Notes under the pieces: model-generated
Seen by the model: only the letters and a program-made list of their open reading frames with translations
Databases searched by the model: none
What the model was told of the DNA's origin: nothing
Shown here: in pieces, positions 16,788-23,940 of the stretch
Numbering within the stretch: position 1 is the first letter of the stretch
How the letters are laid out: each line of letters opens with the position of its first letter
Program-made: the position numbers and the translations under genes
From: a virus
Reading direction: 5' to 3' (one strand)
Virus record (IMG/VR): IMGVR_UViG_3300009506_000003
Coordinates: 1-64,000 of that record
DNA: 64,000 bases

Positions 16788-17221
16788 CGTTAGCGGAGAT
16801 CATAGAACGAGTAGCCCAACGCCAGGAGGTTTCGACCACCCTGGTGAAGGGCTTCGTTCATGAGACCATAGAGGAAGTCGTCCGGGTACTCGACCGAGGC
16901 GAGGACGTAAAAATCCGAGGTCTCGGTACGATGTGCTGGAGACGATCTCGTAGCAGAGTCGTCCCTGGAGGCGGCCATGTACCGGAAGGTTGGAAACTGA
17001 AGTTCGTGCCTTCCACCAAACTCAGAACACGGAGGACTGAGATGCCAGACCAAGATGAAGGAATGAACAAGTATGGAGTAGAGCTCGATGACGACAAAAC
17101 CAAACAGGCTTCTGAAGGACCTGACCAAGTGGGCCGTTGTCCCACTTGTCAGCGCCAGCTCGACGATGCTGGAGCGTGCCCTGTCCACGGTACTGAACCT
17201 CTTGAACCGTCTGGACGATGA
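16784..17221 (+). CDS. HU/IHF-like DNA-binding protein with C-terminal zinc ribbon
   Basis: 145 residues. ATG 16784 overlaps the polymerase stop (ATGA); ATG 16769 is a possible earlier start. Residues 1-82 fit the HU fold: TLAEIIERVAQRQ, then VKIRGLGTM, an Arg-rich arm, and KLKFVPSTKLR at the usual F-P-S-x-x-L position. HU bends DNA. A linker leads to CPTC...CPVH (Cys119, Cys122, Cys132, His135), a compact zinc-binding tail that HU proteins normally lack. The 3' end shares 134 bases, out of frame, with the next gene. Confidence 0.8.
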   Translation: MTLAEIIERVAQRQEVSTTLVKGFVHETIEEVVRVLDRGEDVKIRGLGTMCWRRSRSRVVPGGGHVPEGWKLKFVPSTKLRTRRTEMPDQDEGMNKYGVELDDDKTKQASEGPDQVGRCPTCQRQLDDAGACPVHGTEPLEPSGR

Positions 17222-17627
17222 GCACGCAGACCCAGCTCCCGAAGTTTTCGGTTGCAGAGCTTGCGGCCTGATCTACGACCCAAGCGTGTACCGGCACTCA
17301 GGACAGGACGGTACGAGACGGAACGAAACGGCACGGCCGTGGAACTTTTGTCCTGAATGTGGTGAGCAGGGGGTTGAACTCCTCGGCCCCTTGCCCCACT
17401 CAGTAGAAAACGCCGACGGCTTCTTCCTCATTGCAGAAGATGGGGAGAGCCAAGGCCCGTACCCATCCGAGTCCGGTGCCAGCGACGCACTATGGGACTG
17501 GTTCAACAGGAGACAGCATGCCAAAGAAGAAGGTAGCAAAGAAACCAGCCGTGAAGGCCAAGTCATCCGCCTCGTCAAAGGAGGCAGTCAAGAAAGCCTC
17601 CCCGAAGAAGGCCGCTCAGAAGAGTGA
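17088..17627 (+). CDS. zinc-ribbon protein overlapping both neighbours
   Basis: 179 residues from ATG 17088 (GGAG nine bases upstream); ATG 17166 is an alternative. Residues 12-42 are hydrophobic and helical. Then come CRAC (56-59) and CPEC (88-91), the arrangement of a rubredoxin-like ribbon (FGCRACGLIYDP). The gene overlaps the HU-like gene by 134 bases and recA by 110 bases in different frames. The overlapped ends are low-complexity or linker regions in the partner proteins, and the zinc core lies in the only non-overlapped part. The core looks real; the exact start is uncertain. Function unknown. Confidence 0.65.
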   Translation: MTTKPNRLLKDLTKWAVVPLVSASSTMLERALSTVLNLLNRLDDEHADPAPEVFGCRACGLIYDPSVYRHSGQDGTRRNETARPWNFCPECGEQGVELLGPLPHSVENADGFFLIAEDGESQGPYPSESGASDALWDWFNRRQHAKEEGSKETSREGQVIRLVKGGSQESLPEEGRSEE

Positions 17628-18858
17628 GCCGAAGATCACTGCTCGAGAGCGGGCAGACGCTTTCGTGGAGCGTATGCGTACTGACCCTGCCTTCAGAGGC
17701 AAAGTCCAAGTGCGCAGCGCCAGGAGCTACCAGACACCGTACAACCTGCGGAGACCCACGGGTGTACTGGGCTTGGACCTGGCCCTACGTGGAGGGTTCC
17801 CCGCCGGCGGAGCGTCCCAAATCTACGGGCCGCGCTCCACCGGCAAGACCCACCTGGCGTTCCGAGTAGCTGGGGAGGTCCAGAAGAACTACGGCAACAA
17901 CGCCATCGTCGCCTTGGGGATGAGCGAAGGTCGGGCTGACGTAGGCTTCGCCAGGAGCGCGGGCTTCTGCATGGCCTACTCCGAAGAGAAGATCAAAGAG
18001 CTCGAGGGCATTCGTGTCAACAAGGGGCTGCCAAAGTTCACCGCAGAAGAGAGAGCCGACTTGCGCATGCAAATCGGGGAGGTGCTCTTCCTGCACGGCT
18101 CCACTGGTGGGGATATGCTTCAGAGCACTATCGAAGTCCTGACGGACATGGGTAGTGCCTGCCAGCTCATCCTCATCGACTCCCTTGGCTCCCTGCTGAC
18201 TCCAGACCAGGACAAGGGCAAGGTCAGTGACCGGCAGTACGGCGGAAGCTCAGGTATCATCACGACCTGGCAGACCAAAGTGCAGCCGCTCTACATCAAC
18301 GACCAGCCTGACGGGTCGTGTCTCGAGACCACCATCCTTGGCATCAACCAGGTGCGTGCCCTCATTGGGGGCCCTTCCCCGAACATGACGAGACCTGCCG
18401 CCGGTGCCAAGTCCTGGGAGCATGCTCAGCTCAACAGCATCGAGCTCAAGCGCGGAGAACCACTGTGGGCTGACACAAAGCACACCAAGCAGGCGGGCCA
18501 CATCGTGAAGTGGTCCATCAAGAAGGGGAAGGCCGGAACCCATGACGGGTTGAAAGGGGAGTACGACTGGCGGCACATCCTCGATTCGGAGCCCATCTTT
18601 TGGAAGGACGTGCTCGAGGTAGGCAAGTCGTACGCCATCGACGTTGTGCAGGACCTGGTGGAATCGGCTATCTCGGTCGGTGTCATCTCCCGCGCGGGGT
18701 CATGGCTGACTTGGGCAGACGAAGAAAACCGTGTCATCGCCAAGGCACAAGGTGCGGACAAGATGGCCGACATCATCCAGGATGAGGACGAGGAGCTCGA
18801 GGAGCGCCTTCGGAAAGCCTGCCTGGATGCTGCTGACCTGACGGTGCGGTACAACTGA
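17518..18858 (+). CDS. recA: RecA/UvsX-like recombinase
   Basis: 446 residues; ATG 17518 is set by AGGAG before it. Residues 1-40 are a Lys/Ala-rich tail with no RecA counterpart. The ATPase core has Walker A GPRSTGKT (104-111), Walker B LILIDSLGSL (218-227, Asp221), and a later segment ILGINQVRALIGG like the RecA L2/motif 4 region. It forms filaments on ssDNA and drives strand exchange for recombination-dependent replication and repair. The C-terminus is acidic (DEDEELEER), as in RecA. It sits with three nuclease genes downstream, forming a recombination module. Confidence 0.9.
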   Translation: MPKKKVAKKPAVKAKSSASSKEAVKKASPKKAAQKSEPKITARERADAFVERMRTDPAFRGKVQVRSARSYQTPYNLRRPTGVLGLDLALRGGFPAGGASQIYGPRSTGKTHLAFRVAGEVQKNYGNNAIVALGMSEGRADVGFARSAGFCMAYSEEKIKELEGIRVNKGLPKFTAEERADLRMQIGEVLFLHGSTGGDMLQSTIEVLTDMGSACQLILIDSLGSLLTPDQDKGKVSDRQYGGSSGIITTWQTKVQPLYINDQPDGSCLETTILGINQVRALIGGPSPNMTRPAAGAKSWEHAQLNSIELKRGEPLWADTKHTKQAGHIVKWSIKKGKAGTHDGLKGEYDWRHILDSEPIFWKDVLEVGKSYAIDVVQDLVESAISVGVISRAGSWLTWADEENRVIAKAQGADKMADIIQDEDEELEERLRKACLDAADLTVRYN

Positions 18859-19364
18859 TGCCGGTCAACACCCAACTGCTCTGCAAAGAGTGTGACCACA
18901 CGACCTCCATCAACCTCACTGTCTACCGTCAAAGGAAGAAAGCGGGGCTGGAGATCCTGTGCTCCCACTGCGGAGCAGAACTTTCCCTGAGAAGGGATAA
19001 GCCCCGGCTAGGGGCTACTGACAGTCAAAAGCGGAGTCGGAACCAGGAGAAGCGGGTGGCCTCTCGTGAGGGCGGCCGTCGCCAACCTGGATCCGGAGCC
19101 GTCGATGGCTTCGAGGGTGACGTCCGTGTCACCGGGAAGTACCGAGGCGAGTGCAAGTTCACCAGAGCCAAGTCGTTCAGCCTGAAGCTCTCCGAGCTCC
19201 TCAAGCTCGAGCGGCAAGCTGGCTCTGGTGAGCTGCCTGCCTTTGACATCGAGTTCCAAGGGGTCAGCCCCCACAAGCGGTATGTCGTTCTCCCTGAATG
19301 GGTCTTCGACACACTGATGGAGGAGTCCGGAAGGAGAACGGATGCAGATACTGACAATCGCTGA
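18858..19364 (+). CDS. zinc-ribbon plus PD-(D/E)xK nuclease, Hjc-like resolvase candidate
   Basis: 168 residues; ATG overlaps the recA stop as TGATG. Residues 9-38 hold two C-x2-C pairs (CKEC, CSHC). Residues 64-115 resemble the archaeal Holliday-junction resolvase Hjc and related nucleases: EKRVASREGG, then a PGSGA turn, GDVRV (Asp88) and GECKFT (Glu98-x-Lys100). Hjc-type enzymes cut four-way junctions. The fold call rests on the motif order only. It directly follows recA, which supports a recombination role. Confidence 0.7.
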   Translation: MPVNTQLLCKECDHTTSINLTVYRQRKKAGLEILCSHCGAELSLRRDKPRLGATDSQKRSRNQEKRVASREGGRRQPGSGAVDGFEGDVRVTGKYRGECKFTRAKSFSLKLSELLKLERQAGSGELPAFDIEFQGVSPHKRYVVLPEWVFDTLMEESGRRTDADTDNR

Positions 19365-20151
19365 GCTCAACGAAGCCCTCGAGAAGGACTTCAAAGGGGT
19401 CCAGCACTACATGAAGCAGGTCACCGTCGAGGAAGACCTGTCCAACTATCTCAAGTGGCTAGCCGACAATGAAGTGGTCACTGAGGTGCATGCCCGGCTG
19501 GAGAGGTACAAGCGCCGCAGCAAAGGTATTCACCCAAGCTCCGCTTCGAAGTCCAAGCCGTGCTTGCTCAAGCTCTACTACGAATGCACGTTCGAGGTGG
19601 AGCCCCTGGCAGCATACGACGAGAAGATGCAGCTCACATGGGACGTGGGCACCTTGCTCCACGAGACCTACCAAACGTGGTTCCGGGACATGTACGGGGA
19701 CCAGTTTCAAGCTGAGGTTCCTCTGAAGAGCGAGGACGGCTACATCAAAAGCCGCACCGACGGGATCTTCTCGTTCTCCCACTACGGGTTCATCCTCGAA
19801 GCCAAAAGCATCAAGGAGGGTGGCAACTACGGGTGGGAAACCATCCAAGCAAAGCCGATGGATGACCACGTTCGCCAGGCGCACTTCTACATGTGGCTGG
19901 CAGACGTTCCCTTCGCCATCATCTTCTACATGAACAAGAATGCAGGCGAGTTCAAAGAGCACGCCGTCATGTTCAACCAGAAGCTCTGGGACGAGATGAT
20001 GGACAATGTGATTGCCCCTGTGGTCGAAGCGGCCTATCTGGGCGGGGGCAAAGAGCTCGTACCCGCAAACCCGCAATGGTCATGTCGGTGGTGCGCGTTC
20101 AGTCATTCATGCCCAGAGAAAGGAGGAAAGGAAGAAGATGTCGACTGGTAG
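19342..20151 (+). CDS. Cas4/RecB-like PD-(D/E)xK exonuclease with iron-sulphur cysteines
   Basis: 269 residues; ATG 19342 with GGAG five bases upstream, 23-base overlap with the previous gene. Motifs: Cys74 in SKPCLLKLYYE, His107 (LLHETY), Asp140 (RTDGIF), Glu153-x-Lys155 (ILEAKS), and QAHFYMW (Gln179, Tyr183). Near the end are Cys248, Cys251 and Cys257. With Cys74 these can hold the [4Fe-4S] cluster typical of Cas4/AddB-type nucleases. These enzymes resect DNA ends. There is no CRISPR array or other cas gene here, so a recombination exonuclease feeding the RecA-like protein is the best reading. Confidence 0.82.
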   Translation: MQILTIAELNEALEKDFKGVQHYMKQVTVEEDLSNYLKWLADNEVVTEVHARLERYKRRSKGIHPSSASKSKPCLLKLYYECTFEVEPLAAYDEKMQLTWDVGTLLHETYQTWFRDMYGDQFQAEVPLKSEDGYIKSRTDGIFSFSHYGFILEAKSIKEGGNYGWETIQAKPMDDHVRQAHFYMWLADVPFAIIFYMNKNAGEFKEHAVMFNQKLWDEMMDNVIAPVVEAAYLGGGKELVPANPQWSCRWCAFSHSCPEKGGKEEDVDW

Positions 20152-20911
20152 GCCGGCAGAGATTGAAATGGACTTCGAGGCCAGTGAGAACGACGGCATC
20201 GAAGCCTACACCTTCGCGGAGAAGGTGAAGCAGCGAGTGTCCATGCTGGGAGTCGGGAACCACAAGCGCCCAAAGCTCGCAGAGGACCACGTGAGCATCT
20301 ACCCAGGAGAGAAAGCCGGGAACTATTTTGAGGGCAAGCTGCCCTCCGTCATCCGGAAGCTCGACCTGGATCAGCTATCTGCTCTCTACTCGCTCTACTC
20401 CAACTGGTATGGGTATCTGACCACCCAAACCATGTTGGTTGCAGCAGAGAGGTCCGAGGCCATCCGGCAACGGGACTTTCTCAAGCGCCACCTGAAGAAC
20501 CACTACCGCAACCGCATCAATCCGGAGACGAACAAGAAGTTCCCGGAGGCGTCCATCTTGGACTTCGCTGAGGCGGACAAGAGGTTCATCCAGGCCAACG
20601 CCACGTACGAGCAGCACAACGCTCTGTACGAGATCCTCGACGCCATGCGAAAGGTGGCTGACCAGGACATGAAGGTGATCAGTCGGGAGGTCACCATCCA
20701 GCAGGAGAAGCTGCGCAAGGAACTCTTCCTGCAGGGCTTCGGTAAACGCGGTCAGGACACTGAGTTCGAGGCTGCACTAGGAGACGAGGACTATGGCTCG
20801 ACCAACGATCAAGCTCAGCGCCCACCGCCCAGTAGGCCGAAGCGTGAGGTCAAGCGATACGCCGGCGGTCCGGGCAAGCCCAGAGTTCAGGGCAAACCCC
20901 GAGGGCGCTAG
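20138..20911 (+). CDS. helical protein of unknown function in recombination module
   Basis: 257 residues; ATG 20138 is set by AGGAGG upstream and overlaps the nuclease end by 14 bases. Residues 75-215 are predicted to be long charged helices with coiled-coil character (AERSEAIRQRDFLKRHLKNH). The C-terminal 40 residues are Pro/Arg/Gly-rich (RPPPSRPKREVKRYAGG) and basic. Its place between the Cas4-like nuclease and the RusA-like resolvase suggests an accessory recombination factor, but no family is recognised. Confidence 0.7.
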   Translation: MSTGRPAEIEMDFEASENDGIEAYTFAEKVKQRVSMLGVGNHKRPKLAEDHVSIYPGEKAGNYFEGKLPSVIRKLDLDQLSALYSLYSNWYGYLTTQTMLVAAERSEAIRQRDFLKRHLKNHYRNRINPETNKKFPEASILDFAEADKRFIQANATYEQHNALYEILDAMRKVADQDMKVISREVTIQQEKLRKELFLQGFGKRGQDTEFEAALGDEDYGSTNDQAQRPPPSRPKREVKRYAGGPGKPRVQGKPRGR

Positions 20912-21440
20912 GCTAGAGCTGACGACAGAGCTCCCTCCCTCCACCAACCAGCTATACCAACGCCGGCGTGGGGGGCAAATTGCTCTGACAGAGGAAGCCC
21001 AAAGGCTTCGCATCCGGGTGAAGCACGTTGTGGTAGAGCAGCTCGGAAAGGTGATGTCATTCCCGACTGACCCCGAGCTCATCTACCGCTTCGACATGAT
21101 CGCCTACTTCGACTCCCTGGAGAACCCTGGGTGGTTCGAGTTCTACGAGAAGGACACCTACTACACCAAGGCCTCCAAGGACGGAAAGCACAAGAAAGGA
21201 GAGCTGAAGAACCGCAAGGGAGAAAGAAAGGCAAAGACTCGGTATAAGCGTATCGACGTCGACAATAGGGTGAAGTTCATCCAGGACTGTGTGTCGAAGT
21301 CGGTAGGCATCCCTGATGATGCCCAAATCTTCATTGGGTCTCAGGAGAAACGTGAAGACCCGGACAACCCAAGGGTGGAAGTCACCGTGAGCGTAGTGAC
21401 CGACACTGACCGGTTCTTCCCACAGAAAAGGAGGCGATGA
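20793..21440 (+). CDS. RusA-like Holliday-junction resolvase
   Basis: 215 residues. ATG 20793 has GAGG close upstream and overlaps the previous gene by 119 bases. The RusA core begins at about residue 46 (ELPPSTNQLYQRRRGG). The catalytic segment RIDVDNRVKFIQD (Asp155, Asp157, Lys161, Asp165) and GIPDDAQIF (Asp175, Asp176) fit RusA, which cuts Holliday junctions. A Lys-rich insertion (125-152) precedes the catalytic motif. The first 45 residues, encoded in the overlap, are not part of the family core, so an internal non-ATG start is possible. Opening MARPTIK recalls the protein at 8860. Confidence 0.8.
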   Translation: MARPTIKLSAHRPVGRSVRSSDTPAVRASPEFRANPEGARLELTTELPPSTNQLYQRRRGGQIALTEEAQRLRIRVKHVVVEQLGKVMSFPTDPELIYRFDMIAYFDSLENPGWFEFYEKDTYYTKASKDGKHKKGELKNRKGERKAKTRYKRIDVDNRVKFIQDCVSKSVGIPDDAQIFIGSQEKREDPDNPRVEVTVSVVTDTDRFFPQKRRR

Positions 21441-21775
21441 TGCCAAAGATTCCCGTGGTTGACATCGACCTCTCCGAACTCAACCACTCAGAGCTCGTGT
21501 TGTTGGCCAAGTGGTGTGACCTTCCAGCGTCCAGGGCCCTTCCTCGAGAAGTCCTCATTGAGTCCCTCCAGTCATTCCAGCCCGTTGACATCCCCATCCC
21601 GTTCGACAAGAAACGGCAGGAGATGTCCAACTGGCTCAAGCGCTGGTGGGACGTAGTGCGGATGCAAGTGTCCAAGAAAGTCTGCCCGAGGTGTGACCTG
21701 TGCAAGGACTTGCAAGTGCTGGACTGCTACACGAAGAACGAGGCCAACATCAACCCCAAGAGGGCCCGCCGCTGA
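21440..21775 (+). CDS. small protein with SAP-like helix pair and cysteine cluster
   Basis: 111 residues. ATG 21440 is preferred because GGAGG lies five bases before it; ATG 21437 would leave only two. Residues 10-45 (LSELNHSELVLLAKWCDLP, then LIESLQSF) resemble a SAP/HeH helix-extended-helix DNA-binding motif. Near the end are four cysteines, C-x2-C-x2-C-x7-C (CPRCDLCKDLQVLDC), which probably bind metal. It directly follows the resolvase gene. Its role is unknown. Confidence 0.65.
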   Translation: MPKIPVVDIDLSELNHSELVLLAKWCDLPASRALPREVLIESLQSFQPVDIPIPFDKKRQEMSNWLKRWWDVVRMQVSKKVCPRCDLCKDLQVLDCYTKNEANINPKRARR

Positions 21776-22971
21776 TGGAACGCACATGCCAGTACTGCAA
21801 GAACATACTGGGATGCCCGCACCTCGGTGACGAGCACGGCCGATTCGTGGCCGAGAAAGTGATCACGGCCGACAACCCCCGCGACTGCCGAGGCTTCGCA
21901 GAGATCGGAGACCGTGAGAAACAGGGCGTCAGAGAGCGGTTGTATGGGCTGTCCGGATTGGGGTACTTGCGTACGCTCCACGAGTTACCCAACATTTTGA
22001 TGGACGGCCTCAGACAAGGAGAGAAGGATGAGCTGATGTACGAAGAAAAACCGGACTTTCAAAACCCGAAGTTGCTCTACGAGGGCATGCCTGTATCTGA
22101 GCGCGAGGAGGTGCTCAGGTACGAAACCGACGAGGAAGGGCAAGTCATTGTCGAGACGGACAGCGAAGGGAACGAGGTCAAGCGTGCGCGCCCCTCGTAC
22201 CACCTGAAGCAGTACGCCATCGACGAAGAAGGCCCCATTCGTCTCAACCACAGTGTGTGTTGGTTCTGGACAACCAACCAGCTCGTTGACTACATCCTGA
22301 AGGCGGAGCTCGAAGCGGGCATCCTCTTCAAGGAGAAGAAATCCCGGGCCGCCAACGATAGGGCGACCCCCAAACTACCTCCTGCAACGCAGGAACGGGA
22401 GACCAAGATGACAGACGGCAAGCGAGTACGTGTTACCAGAGGCGGCGGCAGCAAGGGCGCGGCGAAGCCCGCGGCGGGCAGAGTGAACCCGAAGCGCGCC
22501 ACCCCCAAGCCCGCGGCGGGCAATACCTCCACGGGGGGAGGCGGAGGTGGAGGAGGCCGGGTTGCCCGCCCGGCTCGAGGAAAGACCGCGGCGGCCCCTC
22601 AGACTGAGGCTGAAGCCCCCGCCGGCGCCCCCACCGGGGACCTCGGAGACGTCAAAGAGATGTTGGCAGAGCTCAAGGAGATGGTGACCGAGCTCAAGGC
22701 GGAGAATGCCGAGCTCAAGGCTCAGATCACGGACCTTCGGGAGACCGTCATCGACACCATCACCATCTTCCACGACATCATGGCCCAGACTGCGGGCACC
22801 CTGCAGTACCCGGCCGAGGATGAGGAAGGCAACGACGTCTTTGACGAGGACGGCAACCAGGTCATGAACAATGGCCCCGAGCTGTACCCCAAGGCGTCCA
22901 AGATCTTCGCGTACCTCGACGGCACTGCCTTCGAGGCCGATGAGGACGAGGGAGGCGAGGGGGAAGAGTAG
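21775..22971 (+). CDS. modular protein: cysteine N-terminus, Gly-rich linker, coiled coil, acidic tail
   Basis: 398 residues from ATG 21775, overlapping the previous stop. The first 40 residues carry Cys5, Cys8, Cys14 and Cys38 and may bind zinc. Residues 40-210 are charged and globular. About 215-290 is a basic Arg/Gly/Ala/Pro-rich linker including eight glycines in a row. About 300-345 is a coiled coil built on ELKxE heptads. The end is strongly acidic. The second half has much higher GC than the first. ATG 22408 inside the frame has its own GGGAG site six bases upstream and may start a separate 187-residue product. No family is recognised. Confidence 0.7.
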   Translation: MERTCQYCKNILGCPHLGDEHGRFVAEKVITADNPRDCRGFAEIGDREKQGVRERLYGLSGLGYLRTLHELPNILMDGLRQGEKDELMYEEKPDFQNPKLLYEGMPVSEREEVLRYETDEEGQVIVETDSEGNEVKRARPSYHLKQYAIDEEGPIRLNHSVCWFWTTNQLVDYILKAELEAGILFKEKKSRAANDRATPKLPPATQERETKMTDGKRVRVTRGGGSKGAAKPAAGRVNPKRATPKPAAGNTSTGGGGGGGGRVARPARGKTAAAPQTEAEAPAGAPTGDLGDVKEMLAELKEMVTELKAENAELKAQITDLRETVIDTITIFHDIMAQTAGTLQYPAEDEEGNDVFDEDGNQVMNNGPELYPKASKIFAYLDGTAFEADEDEGGEGEE

Positions 22972-22973
22972 AG

Positions 22974-22998
22974 GCGCCTGCTGACGGCGAGCAGGTGC
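22974..22998 (+). other. stable hairpin just after the 22971 stop
   Basis: GCGCCTGCT (22974-22982) pairs with AGCAGGTGC (22990-22998): nine base pairs with one G-U and a seven-base loop. No T-run follows, so it is not a terminator. It begins eight bases after the GGGGGAA run (22959-22965) that ends the 398-residue frame and covers the candidate GTG at 22995. It could stimulate frameshifting or hide the start of the next small frame. Confidence 0.55.
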
Positions 22999-23147
22999 CC
23001 GAGATTGTCATCCCCTCCCAATACCTGAGGGCGATGGGGCTCGAGCAGCTCCAGGAGATAGCGTCTCAGGTTGGTATCGGGTATGCCGGCCTCGGGGAAG
23101 CGGCCCTTCGGGAAAAGCTGATCCTGGAAGGCACGCCTGAGGACTGA
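22995..23147 (+). CDS. small SAP/HeH-like ORF (50 aa), non-ATG start or frameshift product
   Basis: The frame reads through to TGA 23145-23147. The product contains YLRAMGLEQLQEIASQVGIG and EAALREKLILEG, a helix-loop-helix pattern like SAP, HeH or Rho-N nucleic-acid-binding domains. No ATG gives the whole domain: GTG 22995 would, and ATG 23034 would cut it. There is no clear ribosome site. It may also be reached by a -1 shift from the preceding frame at the G-run. It lies between the hairpin and the terminator, so it is the last reading frame before the strong transcription stop. Confidence 0.45.
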   Translation: MPEIVIPSQYLRAMGLEQLQEIASQVGIGYAGLGEAALREKLILEGTPED

Positions 23148-23153
23148 ACAAGA

Positions 23154-23191
23154 GCCCTCCCCTGGTGCAAGCTGGGGGAGGGCTTCTTTTT
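23154..23191 (+). terminator. rho-independent terminator of the early operon
   Basis: GCCCTCCCC (23154-23162) pairs perfectly with GGGGAGGGC (23175-23183), followed by TTCTTTTT (23184-23191). It is a canonical intrinsic terminator closing the plus-strand replication/recombination operon. The ribosome site of the next gene follows at once, so that gene is expressed by read-through or from another start. Confidence 0.92.
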
Positions 23192-23201
23192 GGAGGACAT
23201 C

Positions 23202-23528
23202 ATGGAACACGACATGCTCGACGACGAGTTCGAAGAGCGAAGGTCCCAAGACCTGTCCCCACAGAGGCTGGCGCTGAACACGGTCCTGAAGGAGCGTGAC
23301 AAGCAGCGTGGGCAGTGGGGGCCAGAGCACGACCGGGAGCACGATGTGACCGATTGGCACACCATCCTGTCGGTCTACCTGGGGAAGTTGGGTTACGAGA
23401 CACCCCTGTACCAGCAAGCCGGCTTCGACAAGGAGAAAGCCAAGAAGAGGTTGGTGCAGATCTCTGCGATTGCCCTGGCCGCCGTAGAGGCGCTCAGCGT
23501 TGTGCCAGAGTCGACAGGTACAGAGTAG
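23202..23528 (+). CDS. small phage protein with EHD-H motif, possibly dNTP-pyrophosphohydrolase-related
   Basis: 108 residues; ATG 23202 follows GGAGG (23192-23196), which abuts the terminator T-run; an in-frame TTG at 23190 is less likely. Residues 37-52 (QRGQWGPEHDREHDV) and later LVQISAIALAAVEAL recall a family of small phage proteins linked to dATP/dGTP or NTP pyrophosphohydrolases, where E-H-D-x-x-H precedes a W and a helical end. This is a motif impression only. The 3' end overlaps the convergent minus-strand gene by 35 bases. Confidence 0.6.
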   Translation: MEHDMLDDEFEERRSQDLSPQRLALNTVLKERDKQRGQWGPEHDREHDVTDWHTILSVYLGKLGYETPLYQQAGFDKEKAKKRLVQISAIALAAVEALSVVPESTGTE

Positions 23529-23937
23529 CCCCAACGATGCCAACGACCGCGCCGACGGCTCCCACGACGTAAGGCCAGATGGGACCGCCGGCGTTGTCGA
23601 TGGCTTCTTGCTCTGCATCGTGCCACAAACCTTCGACTCTTTTTATCCGTTCGTCCTTGATCACGATGTCATCCTGCAGAGTCTGGATGATGGCATCCTT
23701 CTGCTGGATGATGCCGGCGTACTTGAGATCGATGTCTTTGTAGATCTCCAGACGCTGGCTCGCGTCCCAGAGCTTCCCATCCATCTGCAGCAGGAGCTTG
23801 TACTCGGTGAAGGTGAAGTACTGCACTCGGGTCATCTGCCCCTCGAGCTTGAGCTCAAGAGGAGTGCCCAGGGGCATGTAGTGGACCTCCGCCTCCACAG
23901 GAGCGGACAGGGTCACCATCAACATCAAGGCCAGCAC
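23494..23937 (-). CDS. secreted/membrane coiled-coil protein, spanin-like candidate
   Basis: 147 residues; start GTG 23937 has GGAG eight bases upstream. Residues 1-16 form a short signal peptide (ALMLMVTLSAPVEA) without a lipobox Cys. About 55-108 is a coiled coil (IIQQKDAIIQTLQDDIVIKD). Residues 118-142 form a C-terminal membrane segment (WPYVVGAVGAVVGIVGATLY). Envelope-spanning coiled coils with a membrane anchor are typical of spanins, which disrupt the outer membrane at lysis. The order signal peptide, coil, C-terminal anchor is the reverse of classical Rz. It is the last gene of the late block. Confidence 0.6.
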   Translation of the reverse strand: MLALMLMVTLSAPVEAEVHYMPLGTPLELKLEGQMTRVQYFTFTEYKLLLQMDGKLWDASQRLEIYKDIDLKYAGIIQQKDAIIQTLQDDIVIKDERIKRVEGLWHDAEQEAIDNAGGPIWPYVVGAVGAVVGIVGATLYLSTLAQR

Positions 23938-23940
23938 AAG

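Noticed and set aside
19342-20151. Cas4-like gene considered as part of a CRISPR-Cas locus
   Set aside because: No repeats, array or other cas genes are seen; its neighbours are recombination genes.
22440-22525. Repeated AAGCCCGCGGCGGGCA copies inside the Gly/Ala/Pro-rich linker
   Set aside because: They fit codon repetition of a Lys-Pro-Ala-Ala-Gly linker in a very GC-rich segment. I see no reason to treat them as a DNA element.
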